64,000 nt of DNA, taken from Cohnella baijiui (GTDB lineage Bacteria; Bacillota; Bacilli; Paenibacillales; Paenibacillaceae). A program made the position numbers and the translations under genes. The notes beneath the pieces are model-generated. The model saw nothing but the letters and a program-made list of their open reading frames with translations. It searched no databases and had not been told where the DNA came from. This document shows, one piece after another, positions 35,156 to 44,532 of this stretch. How positions within the stretch are numbered: the stretch's first letter is position 1; every line of letters starts with the position of its first letter. Location of the stretch: the NCBI RefSeq assembly GCF_020731285.1, contig NZ_JAJFOW010000010.1, positions 1 through 64,000 of the forward strand, written 5' to 3'.

Positions 35156-36019
35156 TTAGTTGTTTTCCCGCAATGAGGCCAAGCCGAATACGTCCCGGTA
35201 TTCCGCGGGCGTCATACCCTCGGCGCGGCGGAACGACCGGATAAAGTAGCTGACCTGCGCGAAGCCGCATGCTTCCGCGATCGCCTTGACCGGCTGCCTG
35301 GTGGATGCCAGCAGGCTTTTTGCCCGCACGATGCGGCAGGCCAGCAAATAGCGGTTCGGCGTCTGCCCGATCACCTCGCGGAACAGTCGATGAAAGTGAT
35401 AGGCGCTGTAGCCCGCGGCGGCAGCCATCCTGTCCAGCGTCCACGGCTCCTCGCAACGGACGCGGACCGCGTCCGCCGCCGCGCGGATCGCCGTCCGCTG
35501 CTCGCGGGGCAGGGCGTCCCCGGTGCCGCCGGGCCGCGACCGAGGCAGCACCTCGGCGAGCAGCGCGTAGAGCAGCGCGGACATTTCCGCCTCGCTCCGC
35601 GTCTCGAATGCCTCCCCCAGCGCATACATGCGATCCGTGACGGCCGCGATTCGCTCCAGGTCGTCGTAGGTCAACAGCCGGACCTCGCCGGCGTCGGCCT
35701 CCTCCATCAGGGCGAGCGGCAGCGGCATGTCGAAGTGCGCCCACCGGATATCCCAGGGCTCCTCAGCGGAGGAGCCGTACTCCTGGCGGACGTGCTTCGG
35801 GTACAAGAAGCCTTCTCCTGCCCGCAGCTCGATCCGCTCGCCGCCGTGGACGAGATATCCTTTGCCCGCGCATACGAGGTGCAGATTGTAGTACGGGAAT
35901 ACTCCCGCCTCCCGCACGGCGGAATGCCTGGGGTCGCCGGCATACCGGCCCACCGACTCGGGGTAGCAGGCATACCGGGCATACGTCGGGACCGGCAGCT
36001 GATAATGCGCTTTCAACAA
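35156..36019 (-). CDS. AraC-family regulator
   Basis: A 287-residue regulator with an N-terminal cupin-type sugar domain (GYLVHGGERIELRAGEGFLYPKH) and a C-terminal AraC double helix-turn-helix (LDRMAAAAGYSAYHFHRLFRE; AIAEACGFAQVSYFIRSFRR). It starts at TTG, with GGAGG eight bases upstream; no ATG fits. It is followed at 24 bp by the esterase gene and is probably its activator. Confidence 0.85.
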   Translation of the reverse strand: MLKAHYQLPVPTYARYACYPESVGRYAGDPRHSAVREAGVFPYYNLHLVCAGKGYLVHGGERIELRAGEGFLYPKHVRQEYGSSAEEPWDIRWAHFDMPLPLALMEEADAGEVRLLTYDDLERIAAVTDRMYALGEAFETRSEAEMSALLYALLAEVLPRSRPGGTGDALPREQRTAIRAAADAVRVRCEEPWTLDRMAAAAGYSAYHFHRLFREVIGQTPNRYLLACRIVRAKSLLASTRQPVKAIAEACGFAQVSYFIRSFRRAEGMTPAEYRDVFGLASLRENN

Positions 36020-36188
36020 CGGTCACGCCTCCCGACTTCCAGGTTCAAACGAGGCTTTCCGCCTCGCCGATGCCGTGCACTTGCCGTGCGCCTGCCGCTT
36101 GGGCAGACGAAAGGGGACGATTTCATCCACTTCTAAACATAACTTCGCATCCCGCGCCTTGCAAGTCCCAATGCTCCGCAAAAAATCG

Positions 36189-36217
36189 TTGCCAACCCGG
36201 AAACCAAGTGATAAGAT
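36189..36217 (+). promoter_or_regulatory. Promoter of the IMP dehydrogenase gene
   Basis: -35 TTGCCA and -10 TAAGAT are separated by 17 bp, 52 bp before the start codon. Confidence 0.55.
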
Positions 36218-36268
36218 TGAAAAAATTTACCTAACGAAGCCTGGATCGAATAAGGAGGACGAACCCCA

Positions 36269-37768
36269 GTGGCCAAGTATTACACCGAGCCCTCGCGCAC
36301 GTTCAGCGAATTTCTGCTCATCCCGAATTTGACGGAGCGCGGGCACACGCCCGACAAAGTGACACTGGCGACGCCGATCGCCAAGTACAAGCGCGGAGAG
36401 AAACCCCGGCTCTCCCTCAACATCCCTTTCTCCTCCGCGGTTATGCAGGCCGTCTCCGACCACAACATGGCCGTCGCGCTCGCGCGCAGCGGCGGCGTCT
36501 CCTTCATCTTCGGCTCCCAGTCCGCCGCCGAGCAAGCCGATATGGTCCGCAAAGTCAAATCGTTCAAGGCCGGCTTCGTCGTCAGCCGCTCGAACCTGAC
36601 ACCCGAACACACGCTCGCAGACGTTCAGGCGCTCAAACGCCAAACCGGCCACTCCACCGTCGCGATCACGGACGACGGCACGCCGAACGGCAAGCTGCTC
36701 GGCATCGTCACGAGCCGCGACTATCGCGAAAGCCGCGACGCGCGGGACAAGCCGATCCGCATCTTCATGACGCCGTACGAGTCGCTCGTCTGCGGCCGTT
36801 CGGGCATCACGCTGCCCGAAGCAAACGACCTGATTTGGGAGCATAAGCTGAACTGTCTGCCCATCGTTGACGACAACCAACGTCTCGAGCATCTGGTGTT
36901 CCGCAAAGACTACGACGGCCACAAGGAATATCCGCTGCAACTGCTGGACGCCAACAAAAGCTACATCGCGGGTGCCGGCATCAACTCCCGGGACTACGCC
37001 GAAAGAGTGCCCGCCCTCGTCGAGGCCGGCGCCGACATCCTCGTGATCGACGCCTCCGACGGCTACAGCGAATGGCAGAGGGACACGATCGCCTACGTCA
37101 AGGCGAACTTCGACATTCCGATCGGCGCGGGCAACGTCGTCGACCGGGAAGGTTTCCTTTATCTCGTGGAGGCGGGCGCGGACTTCGTGAAGGTCGGCAT
37201 CGGCGGCGGCTCCATCTGCATCACCCGCGAGCAAAAGGGCATCGGCCGCGGCCAGGCGTCAGCGCTCATCGAGGTAGCCGAAGCTCGGGACGCCTACTAC
37301 GAGGAGACCGGCATCTACGTCCCGATCTGCTCGGACGGCGGGATCGTGCACGACTATCACATCACCCTCGCGCTCGCCATGGGCGCCGACTTCGTCATGA
37401 TGGGCCGCTACTTCGCTCGCTTCGACGAGAGTCCGACGCGCAAGCTGAAGGTCGGCAACAATTTCGTCAAAGAATTTTGGGGCGAAGGGTCCAACCGGGC
37501 GCGCAATTGGCAGCGGTACGACAGCGGCGGCAAGGAAAACCTTCTGTTCGAGGAGGGCGTCGACTCCTACGTGCCGTACGCAGGCAGTCTGCAGGAAAAC
37601 CTGGACAAGACGCTCGGCAAAATCAAATCCACGATGTGCAACTGCGGCGCTACGAGCATTGAAGAGCTGCAGCGCAAGGCGCGCATCACGCTCGTCTCGG
37701 CCACGAGTCTCGTCGAAGGCGGCGCGCACGACGTCATGATCAAGGATACCGGCCTGTCCGGCGAATAG
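36269..37768 (+). CDS. guaB: IMP dehydrogenase, divergent type
   Basis: A 499-residue enzyme that oxidises IMP to XMP in GMP synthesis. The catalytic loop is [12 protein letters not shown] with Cys317. CBS domains lie at about residues 100-220, and [11 protein letters not shown] and [10 protein letters not shown] follow the family plan. The N-terminus ([22 protein letters not shown]) and the loop with GGGSIC instead of GPGSIC differ from the common Bacillus GuaB and match a variant I know from Clostridia. It may be a second copy. The GTG start has AAGGAGGA nine bases upstream. Confidence 0.85.
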   Translation: MAKYYTEPSRTFSEFLLIPNLTERGHTPDKVTLATPIAKYKRGEKPRLSLNIPFSSAVMQAVSDHNMAVALARSGGVSFIFGSQSAAEQADMVRKVKSFKAGFVVSRSNLTPEHTLADVQALKRQTGHSTVAITDDGTPNGKLLGIVTSRDYRESRDARDKPIRIFMTPYESLVCGRSGITLPEANDLIWEHKLNCLPIVDDNQRLEHLVFRKDYDGHKEYPLQLLDANKSYIAGAGINSRDYAERVPALVEAGADILVIDASDGYSEWQRDTIAYVKANFDIPIGAGNVVDREGFLYLVEAGADFVKVGIGGGSICITREQKGIGRGQASALIEVAEARDAYYEETGIYVPICSDGGIVHDYHITLALAMGADFVMMGRYFARFDESPTRKLKVGNNFVKEFWGEGSNRARNWQRYDSGGKENLLFEEGVDSYVPYAGSLQENLDKTLGKIKSTMCNCGATSIEELQRKARITLVSATSLVEGGAHDVMIKDTGLSGE

Positions 37769-37796
37769 CGCCGATCCCGAATCTGGAGGAGAGGAT

Positions 37797-38294
37797 ATGA
37801 GAAAACGTTGGTCCGCTTTGGCGGTCGTCGGCTGTCTGGCCCTGCTTCTCGTTTCTTGTCTCGCCCGCGATCCGAAAGCGGTGCATCTGCCCGAAGGGAT
37901 TCCGTCCTTCGTGCAGGCACAGGATTTCGAATCGATCGACTGGGACCGAAAAGCGACACCGTTCGGCGACGGCAACCTGGTCGGCAACGAAAACCGCTCG
38001 GGCGTTATCGGCGCGGACATGCCCAGCCTGAACGGACAAAAGTGGATGTGGCATCTCTGGGATGCGGAGCCGGGCGACAAGTTGACCGTCGCCGGGTTCG
38101 AGAAAGCGTCGAAAACTATCCATCCGCTCTTGATCGCCGCCGATGCTTGGACCCTTACCCTCGGCGGCGCCAATAACGGCGCCGATGCCCATGTCCCTTC
38201 TACGGTCCAAATTCCCCATGCGGGGACTTGGGCGATTCAACTCTACGTTAACGACAAGCCGTTCGACACGCTGATTTACGAGATCGAAAGCTAA
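37797..38294 (+). CDS. Lipoprotein, DUF4871/YhfM-like
   Basis: A 165-residue lipoprotein. The signal ends in a lipobox LLVSC with the modified Cys near residue 21. The rest is a beta-rich domain with KWMWHLW, LTLGG and the final TWAIQLYVNDKPFDTLIYEI, as in the YhfM family. Function is unknown. GGAGGAGAGG precedes the ATG, 28 bp after the IMP dehydrogenase gene, so the two may be co-transcribed. Confidence 0.75.
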   Translation: MRKRWSALAVVGCLALLLVSCLARDPKAVHLPEGIPSFVQAQDFESIDWDRKATPFGDGNLVGNENRSGVIGADMPSLNGQKWMWHLWDAEPGDKLTVAGFEKASKTIHPLLIAADAWTLTLGGANNGADAHVPSTVQIPHAGTWAIQLYVNDKPFDTLIYEIES

Positions 38295-38321
38295 TATAGC
38301 GTCAACTGCCTTTTCAAAACC

Positions 38322-38362
38322 AACGCAGGCAAGCCCGTCCTAGAGACGGGCTTGCCTGCGTT
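38322..38362. terminator. 18-bp perfect stem between convergent genes
   Basis: AACGCAGGCAAGCCCGTC pairs exactly with 38345-38362 around a CTAGA loop. The T-tract is poor on both strands, but position and strength suit a shared terminator. Confidence 0.75.
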
Positions 38363-38390
38363 AGAAAGCTTGTCGGGATGAGAATGCCAA

Positions 38391-39224
38391 TTAAACGTAG
38401 CCGATGGTCTTGACCTGATTCAGGCAAACCGGCTTGACGGAGATCCCATCCGCCAACGCGCCATTCAGGACGATCTCCCGCGACTCGCCCGCGCGAAGGT
38501 CGAAGTAATTGTCCGTCAACGCGCCCGGCACGTCCGCAAGCCCCGCATCCTTGGCGAAGACGTCCGCCGTCAGGGTGAACTTCGTGTCCCCGTTCGCGAG
38601 ACGCTCCTCCTTTACGGTGACGGCCGCCGGCTTCGACCGCAGCTGATGCGGCTTGCCAAGCAAATACGTGTTGCTCGCCAGCCGTTTGCCGTCACGCTCC
38701 AAATGCACGTACACAATCGTCGTCGCCGGGTCCAGCCCCTCCGCGGAGAAGGTGCCGACCGGCGTCGAGCGATGACCTTTCCCCCGCACCTCGCGCTCGT
38801 CGATCCGAACGACGCGGTCCGTCTCCAGATCGTAAAACTCGACGACCAGCTTGCCCACGAAATCGCCGTGATCGTGAATGAGATACAACTCCGCTTCGGC
38901 GGCGCCCGGCGTGATCTTGGCATAAGCGTTCGGCGTTTGGAAGCTTCGCTTCATATAATAATACGACGGCTTGTACACTTTGCCGTAGTCGACAAGCGCC
39001 CAACTGATAGACGGCCACAGATCGCTCCACTGCCAGAGGCGATACGTCCACTCGTCGTGCTCGACCCATTCGATTTTCGGCTCGAACAGCGTATCGTACT
39101 CGTTCGGCAGGACGCCTTGATCCATGAGGTCCTTCTGGACAAACCCCGGCACGTTCGCTTGGTATCGATCGCCCGTGCGGCCGTTCGCCAGCTCCCATAC
39201 GCCGTTCAACAGCAAGCTTTGCAT
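38391..39224 (-). pseudogene. GH2 beta-mannosidase with its central catalytic region deleted
   Basis: An open frame of 277 residues joins the first ~60 residues of a GH2 beta-mannosidase (SLLLNGVWELANG, VPGFVQKDLMDQGVLP, IEWVEHDEWTY) to its C-terminal part (LWQWSDLWPSISWALVDY, YYYMKRSF, then a beta-sandwich). About 550 residues with the acid/base and nucleophile Glu are missing, without a frameshift. Normal enzymes have about 820-850 residues. The join lies near 39045. The start follows AGGTG by eight bases. A stable protein might still be made, but it cannot be a mannosidase. Confidence 0.82.
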
Positions 39225-39445
39225 CTTTTTCGCACCTACTCTATCCCTTGTCGGAATTTGTTTTCTTGTTGCGTCAAGCACCATTGTAACCGATTCGGGA
39301 GTCATTGTGTTAGCTATAATATCAAATTTGTTTGTATGATTTGTTTCTTTAACAGTTTACTTTTACTCACGCATAGCTAAGATTCCGAAAAACGGCACGT
39401 TTCCCTTCTAACCTTCCCGTCTTGGCGACGAGCATCGCGATTCAA

Positions 39446-39499
39446 CGAAAAAAAGACTTCGCGCCGCCGGGCCGAAGCCCGAGAGGCAAGCGAAGTCTT
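39446..39499 (-). terminator. Terminator after the PhyH gene
   Basis: AAGACTTCGC pairs with GCGAAGTCTT (39453-39499), followed on the minus strand by seven T. Confidence 0.78.
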
Positions 39500-39521
39500 C
39501 CTGCGCGATCCGGAAACATCC

Positions 39522-40331
39522 TCAATGCGGGTAAAGCGCCCCGAATTCGGTACCGCAGGGACCGCCGTCCGGGTTGTCGGCCAGATCGACCTCGGAGCCG
39601 TCGGCACGGTACAGCGGCTTGTAGTAGTGGGAGATATGGGTGGCGGATTCATTGGCGTAGTGGCAAATGAACGCGCGCCGAAAGCGGTCCTTCGTTTTGT
39701 TGCGATAGGAGCCGTGGATGAGGTTGCCGTTAAAGAAAAGCACGTCTCCCCGCTGCATGACGGCCGGCACGACCTGGCGGTCCTTTGGCGGCTTGACGAG
39801 ATGGGTTGTAAACGACTCGCTCTCGTCCGCGTTCTCCGGGCAGACGATCTCGTAATCGCTCGTCTTGGGCACGACTAGCAATCCGCCGTTCTCTTCGTCG
39901 GCCGGATCGACGGCCGTCCAGGCGGCGATGCAGTTGCCCGGCTCCACCTTCAGGTAAAAGTTGTCCTGATGCAGCGCCTGTCCGCGGGAGCCCGGCGGCT
40001 TGTAGTAAAACATGCTCTGCGCGGCAAGCGGCTCTTCGCCGTACAGCACCCGCAGCACGTCCATCACCGGACGATGCAGCATATACCGCTTGGCCGTCTC
40101 GTCGAACCGATGCGGATGCATGACCCGCGGATACCGCTTGAGCGGATCGGACGCCGCCGCCGCGAGATCCGGCTCGAAGTGGCCGGGCACGACCCGGTCC
40201 GCGATCTCGTCGAACGTTTGGTCGATTTCCGCGAGCTGCTCCTCGGTGAACAGGCCTCTTACGATCAAGTAGCCTTCGGTCTCGAAAAACTTCTTTTCCG
40301 CTTCTGTGATTAATCCATTGAAGACGGTCAT
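39522..40331 (-). CDS. Phytanoyl-CoA dioxygenase (PhyH) family protein
   Basis: A 269-residue Fe(II)/2-oxoglutarate oxygenase. The HxD pair is in ALHQDNFYLK, the distal His in NGNLIHGSYRNKT, with the 2-oxoglutarate Arg shortly after. The substrate cannot be read from sequence; in Paenibacillaceae these genes often sit among sugar genes, as here. AAAGGGGA precedes the ATG. Confidence 0.88.
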   Translation of the reverse strand: MTVFNGLITEAEKKFFETEGYLIVRGLFTEEQLAEIDQTFDEIADRVVPGHFEPDLAAAASDPLKRYPRVMHPHRFDETAKRYMLHRPVMDVLRVLYGEEPLAAQSMFYYKPPGSRGQALHQDNFYLKVEPGNCIAAWTAVDPADEENGGLLVVPKTSDYEIVCPENADESESFTTHLVKPPKDRQVVPAVMQRGDVLFFNGNLIHGSYRNKTKDRFRRAFICHYANESATHISHYYKPLYRADGSEVDLADNPDGGPCGTEFGALYPH

Positions 40332-40570
40332 GTACGGTTCCCCTTTCGGTAATCGGATTCCGTTGCGCTTGCCTTTATGTTAAGGGAATCGCCCTTGCGA
40401 CAGAAGTCAGCGAACTGCTATTTTACTCCCGGAATCCTGCTATACGTAGCTCCCCGCGTTCAGCGGTTTGTCATCGAATCTTTATCTGTCTATCACATCC
40501 CGCTAAGCTTCCTTTAAGGTTGGGCCGGCATAATGAATTCACTCCCCTTTCATGTTTGATATAGATGCAA

Positions 40571-40601
40571 GACCGCCCGCCTTCGCGCGGGCCCCTTTTT
40601 T
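40571..40601 (+). terminator. Orphan plus-strand terminator
   Basis: GCCCGC pairs with GCGGGC and is followed by CCCTTTTTTG on the plus strand. The nearest plus-strand gene upstream is over 2 kb away. Confidence 0.55.
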
Positions 40602-40609
40602 GTCAGGCA

Positions 40610-40649
40610 AAAAAAACGCGAACCGCAGCCGAAGCTGAAGTTCGCGTTT
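40610..40649 (-). terminator. Terminator of the lacI-thuA-Gfo/Idh operon
   Basis: AAACGCGAAC pairs with GTTCGCGTTT (40614-40649), followed on the minus strand by a run of T, 26 bp after the oxidoreductase stop. Confidence 0.8.
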
Positions 40650-40674
40650 CCGTTTTTGGCGCGTACTGCGCCGG

Positions 40675-41778
40675 TCAGGCATCGAGTTCAAAATCGCGCA
40701 GACCCAGCGGCAGCGGAGCCGGACGCTCGCACGTGCTCTCCATGACGTAGTGCTTCCCTTGCTCGGACGCGTCGTGGAACCCGTGCATCGCTTCTAGCAC
40801 GTGATAAGCGAGCTCGCCGTTCGCCCGGTGGCGGCGTCCGGTCTGGATCGCCTTCGCCATATCGGCCGCGCCGACGCCGCGGGCGTTTTCCGCGTAACCG
40901 TGTGTGAGCGGAATCTCGGTCCAGGCTTTGGCGCCGTGGCGCCAGATGCTGATCGGGCCGCCGAAGCCGTTCGGATCCGGCACCTGCAGCGTGCCGAGGC
41001 TGCCGTACACTTCGATGCGGGGGAGGACCGAGCCGCCCTTCACGTCGAAGCTGGTCAGAATCGTGCCGATCGGGCCGGCGGCGAAGTCGAGGATGCCCGC
41101 GACGTGCGTCGGCACTTCGACCAGCACCTGTTGACCGTACTTCGGCTGGCTCGTAATCGTGCGCTCCGAATAGGAGATGCGCGCCGACCCGGTGACGCGG
41201 GTGATCGGCCCCAGCATGGCGACGAGGGCGGTCAGGTAGTACGGTCCCATGTCGAACATCGGGCCGCCGCCCTTCTGATAGTAAAATTCCGGCGCCGGGT
41301 GCCAGCTCTCGTGACCGCCGCAAACCATGAACGCCGTCGCACCGATCGGCGTCCCGATCCAGCCGTCCTCGATCAGCTTTACGCAAGTCTGGATGCCGCC
41401 GCCGAGGAACGTATCCGGCGCGCTGCCGACGAGCAGCCCTCTCTCCTTAGCCAGCGCGAGCACGCGCTTGGCGTCTTCCCGCGTCACCGCGAACGGCTTT
41501 TCCACGTAGACGTGCTTGCCCGCTTCGAGCGCTTGCAAGCAGACGGCGGCATGCGCCTGCGGAATCGTCAAGTTGATGATCAACTGAATGTCCGGGTCCG
41601 CGAGCAGCTCTTCGACCGAACAGCCCCGGATGCCGTTCTCGGCACCCTTCGCCTTGGCCCGTTCGACGTCGAGATCGGCGCAGGCGACGACCTCCATCGA
41701 ATCGAAGCGACTCCCGTTCTGAAGGTAAATGCCGCTAATGTTGCCCGTCCCGATAATGCCGACTTTGATCTTGTCCAT
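40675..41778 (-). CDS. Gfo/Idh/MocA-family oxidoreductase
   Basis: A 367-residue NAD(P)-dependent sugar dehydrogenase. The Rossmann start is [14 protein letters not shown], the family motif is VYVEKPFAV near residue 95, and the C-terminal alpha/beta domain contains the [12 protein letters not shown] segment. The substrate is unknown, probably a sugar or inositol derivative. It is the third gene after lacI and thuA; such pairs with ThuA occur in trehalose and keto-sugar pathways. Confidence 0.88.
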   Translation of the reverse strand: MDKIKVGIIGTGNISGIYLQNGSRFDSMEVVACADLDVERAKAKGAENGIRGCSVEELLADPDIQLIINLTIPQAHAAVCLQALEAGKHVYVEKPFAVTREDAKRVLALAKERGLLVGSAPDTFLGGGIQTCVKLIEDGWIGTPIGATAFMVCGGHESWHPAPEFYYQKGGGPMFDMGPYYLTALVAMLGPITRVTGSARISYSERTITSQPKYGQQVLVEVPTHVAGILDFAAGPIGTILTSFDVKGGSVLPRIEVYGSLGTLQVPDPNGFGGPISIWRHGAKAWTEIPLTHGYAENARGVGAADMAKAIQTGRRHRANGELAYHVLEAMHGFHDASEQGKHYVMESTCERPAPLPLGLRDFELDA

Positions 41779-41805
41779 GGATGAATCCTCTCCCCCGAAT
41801 TCGGT

Positions 41806-42531
41806 TTACAATTGATTGTCCTGCATGCCCGTATAGGCGGAACCCGACACATATCCCGACTTCGCGGCGATCGACTTGCCTTCCGCGCTCCAGAGGAAGC
41901 CGCGACGCATCATTTCCGTCACTTCCGGCAGAGCGATGATGTTCGCCTGGTGGCCGAGCGCGTTGTAGTACACCCGTCCGACGCCCCAGCGCTTCGTCCA
42001 GATGACCGGCATGTCGACCGCTTTGTTCAGCGAGTGCGGGCCTGGCGCGAGAGGGAATCTCGTCGTGGCCAGCACCTCGACGGCCGGATCCACATGGAGG
42101 TAATACTGCTCGGTCGAAACCGTCAGATCATCGAGCCCTTCGACGAGCGGGCTCGAGCTATGCTTGATGTTGACGACGTATTCGGTGCCGTCGTTGCCGG
42201 GATGGGCCACCCATTGACCGCCGGTCATAAACTGCCAGTCGGTGTTTTCGCGGAAGGCGTCGCACATGCCGCCGTGGACGCCGGCAAGGCCAACGCCCGC
42301 CTGTACCGCTTCGGAGACGTTGGTCACCCACTGCTGTTCGATTCGCCCCATTGTCCAGCACGGCACGATCAGATCGAGCGCCTTCAGCTTGTCCGCGTCT
42401 GCGAACGCTTCCAGCGTATCCGACACTTCCACCTCGAAGTTTTCTTTTTCCAGGATGATCTTGAACAGGCCGGCGACTTCCTTCGGCTGGTGGCCGTCCC
42501 AGCCGCCCCATACGATCAGTGCTTTCTTCAT
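41806..42531 (-). CDS. ThuA-like protein (trehalose utilisation family)
   Basis: A 241-residue protein of the class I amidotransferase-like fold used by ThuA: ALIVWGGWDGHQPKEVAGLF start, the conserved GLAGVHGGMCDAF elbow, and late WTKRWGVGRVYYNALGHQ. ThuA proteins act in oxidation or modification of disaccharides together with Gfo/Idh enzymes. Its ATG overlaps the lacI stop as ATGA, and the oxidoreductase starts 27 bp later. Confidence 0.85.
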   Translation of the reverse strand: MKKALIVWGGWDGHQPKEVAGLFKIILEKENFEVEVSDTLEAFADADKLKALDLIVPCWTMGRIEQQWVTNVSEAVQAGVGLAGVHGGMCDAFRENTDWQFMTGGQWVAHPGNDGTEYVVNIKHSSSPLVEGLDDLTVSTEQYYLHVDPAVEVLATTRFPLAPGPHSLNKAVDMPVIWTKRWGVGRVYYNALGHQANIIALPEVTEMMRRGFLWSAEGKSIAAKSGYVSGSAYTGMQDNQL

Positions 42532-43583
42532 TCGTTCTCGCTCTCCTTCGCTCCAGGCGTTGATGATGAACAGGACTTGCGCACGACGAGCCGGGTCGGT
42601 ACGATCTCGAGCCCCGCCGGCGCTGCGCCGGGACGCCCCGCCAGCGCGTCCAGCAACCGGCTCGCGGCCCGCTGTCCCATCTCGTAAAAAGGGACCTCGA
42701 CCGTCGTCAGCGGCGGATCGATGAGGCTTGAGGCGTCGGCGTTGTCGTAGCCTACGATCGGCAGCGCGTCCGGGAGGGGGATGCCCCGCTCCTTCAGTCC
42801 CTGGATGACCCCGATCGCCATGCGGTCGTTGGCGCACATCAGCGCGTCGAGTCGATCCAGGTCCCGCGCCACCAGCTCCGCCGCTTCGTAGCCGCTTTTC
42901 CGGCTGTAGTTTCCTTCATAAATGACTCGCTCGTCAGCCTCGATTCCTGCTTCGGCGAGCGCCAGCCGGTACCCCCGATCGCGGTCCGCGCTATTGGAAT
43001 ACTGCGGCGATCCGTTCAGGAAGCCGATGCGGGTATGTCCGGCCGCGAGCAGGTGGCGGGCCGCCGCGAAGCTCCCGCCGATATGATCGGCGACGACGGC
43101 CGGGACGGCGGGCTCCGCGAACCGCTGATCCACGACGCAAAACGGGACGCCTTCCTTCGCCAACGCGCGGATGCCCGCCTCTTCCTGCGGAAGGGAGCTG
43201 GCGCCCAATATGAGGCAGGCGTCCACCCGGCGGGTGCGGAACAGCGAGACGTAGTCGAACGGCTGTCCCGGGTCCCGGTAGAGGAGCAGCAAGCCCTGGC
43301 CGCCGGTGCGCACCGCTTCGCCGATCCCGCTCAGGATCTCCGAGAAGTAGTAGGTGGAGAACAGGTGAACCTTCGGCACGTGGGGCAGCACAACGCCGAT
43401 ATTGCCGCTCATCCCCCGGGCGAAGCTGGAGGCGACGGCGTTCAGCTGGTAGCCCAGCCGATTGGCCGCTTCTAGGACGCGCTCGCGTGTCTCTGCCTTG
43501 ATCGGTCCGACGCCGTTCAGCACCCGCGAGACGGTCGCTTCCGACACGCCGGCAAGTTCGGCCACTTCCTTGCGCGTTGCCAT
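42528..43583 (-). CDS. LacI-family repressor
   Basis: A 351-residue regulator. The helix-turn-helix ATRKEVAELAGVSEATVSRVLNG is at the N-terminus, the hinge helix VASSFARGM follows near residue 55, and a periplasmic-binding-like sugar domain makes up the rest. The ATG at 43583 matches the family start; the frame runs upstream without a ribosome site. It is the first gene of its own operon and has an 18-bp palindrome over its promoter, so it probably represses itself with thuA and the oxidoreductase. Confidence 0.9.
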   Translation of the reverse strand: MATRKEVAELAGVSEATVSRVLNGVGPIKAETRERVLEAANRLGYQLNAVASSFARGMSGNIGVVLPHVPKVHLFSTYYFSEILSGIGEAVRTGGQGLLLLYRDPGQPFDYVSLFRTRRVDACLILGASSLPQEEAGIRALAKEGVPFCVVDQRFAEPAVPAVVADHIGGSFAAARHLLAAGHTRIGFLNGSPQYSNSADRDRGYRLALAEAGIEADERVIYEGNYSRKSGYEAAELVARDLDRLDALMCANDRMAIGVIQGLKERGIPLPDALPIVGYDNADASSLIDPPLTTVEVPFYEMGQRAASRLLDALAGRPGAAPAGLEIVPTRLVVRKSCSSSTPGAKESENE

Positions 43584-43623
43584 CCTCGACTCTATCCTTT
43601 CTTTCCCTGCTGCTGTAATGATG

Positions 43624-43667
43624 AATGTACGCGCGTACATTATCTCACCGCATCCCCCCGTCGTCAA
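43624..43667 (-). promoter_or_regulatory. lacI promoter with 18-bp perfect operator
   Basis: On the minus strand, -35 TTGACG (43662-43667) and -10 GATAAT (43639-43644) are 17 bp apart. The palindrome AATGTACGCGCGTACATT (43624-43641) overlaps the -10 box and the start site. It has the central CG and symmetry of LacI-family operators. Confidence 0.82.
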
Positions 43668-43780
43668 TCCGAATATGCGACATCAGACGTAAAAAGTTCG
43701 AGAGCTTCGGCTCGCTCCGACGGGTGATGCCGGGTACGGGTAGCTGTGATTTCATTTCTGGAGAAATTTAGAATAAACGA

Positions 43781-43808
43781 AAACCACCGGAATGAACCCC
43801 GGTGGTTT
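43781..43808 (-). terminator. Terminator after the ferritin-like gene
   Basis: AAACCACCGG pairs with CCGGTGGTTT and is followed on the minus strand by TCGTTTATTC after TTTT. Confidence 0.7.
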
Positions 43809-43892
43809 CCGCATGTCAATCCGGCAAACGCAAAAAGCTTCCCGAGAAACGCGACTACAGGCCATGGCTCTCCGAGAAAGGCGAAGCCAACG

Positions 43893-44411
43893 TCAGGCTC
43901 TGTTTTTCTCGAGCAAATAATTGTACTTGTCGGCATGCTTCTGTTCGTCCAGGATGATGCCGTACACCGTATCCCGGTAGATGCCCGGCGGAAGACCGAA
44001 CCAAATGCGCCGATATTTTTCGACGGCGGCCCACTCGCCCCGGATTGCTTTCTCCAGACCCTCGACATACGTACCGACTTTCTCGGGCGGTTCTTGCGCG
44101 GCGGTGGACGCTTGATGCCCCGTCAAAATCGCGTAGATTTCCTTGAACATCCGGTTGTGCTGGCGTTCGTCGTCGCGGATGCCCGCGATCATATCGGCTT
44201 GGTCCCGGTCTGGCGCGAGGCGGATGAGCTGATCGTAGAACAATTCGTCATGGCGCTCATCCTGCACGGCTTCTTGGATCAATGCGGTCGCCTCCGCGAG
44301 GCTGGTCTCCCAGACGGGCTTAAAAGCCGCTCGCGGCTCGTAGACGCCGACCGGCGGATAGTAGGCGCCGAGCGGATAGTATACGGGTTGCGAATAATAG
44401 GTAGTTAACAT
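43893..44411 (-). CDS. Ferritin-like di-iron domain protein with Tyr-rich N-terminus
   Basis: A 172-residue protein. Residues 1-30 are rich in Tyr and Pro (LTTYYSQPVYYPLGAYYPP). A four-helix bundle follows with the di-iron ligand pattern: E in IQEAVQDERHDE, ExxH in DDERQHNRMF, E in GEWAAVEKYR and ExxH in LDEQKHADKY. Relatives are rubrerythrin-like and are often found in spores. The Tyr-rich start recalls coat or crosslinked surface proteins. AAGGAGG precedes the ATG at 44411. Confidence 0.78.
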   Translation of the reverse strand: MLTTYYSQPVYYPLGAYYPPVGVYEPRAAFKPVWETSLAEATALIQEAVQDERHDELFYDQLIRLAPDRDQADMIAGIRDDERQHNRMFKEIYAILTGHQASTAAQEPPEKVGTYVEGLEKAIRGEWAAVEKYRRIWFGLPPGIYRDTVYGIILDEQKHADKYNYLLEKNRA

Positions 44412-44532
44412 GCGGGTACACCCTCCTTGGGCGATTTCCCCGTATCCTATGCGCAAATCTTCCGCGAGGTGCGCGCCCCCCGCCTTTTTTCTGCGCTAAA
44501 GCGTCGCATGCGGGTTTCGCCGCGCGAATGGA

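Larger units (their letters stand above)
40332..40674. other. Gap between PhyH and Gfo/Idh genes with two terminators
   Basis: No gene is seen. One hairpin (GCCCGC/GCGGGC with TTTTTT, 40573-40601) is oriented for the plus strand, where no gene precedes it. Another (40610-40649) serves the minus-strand oxidoreductase's neighbourhood. The first hints at a small plus-strand RNA. Confidence 0.4.
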
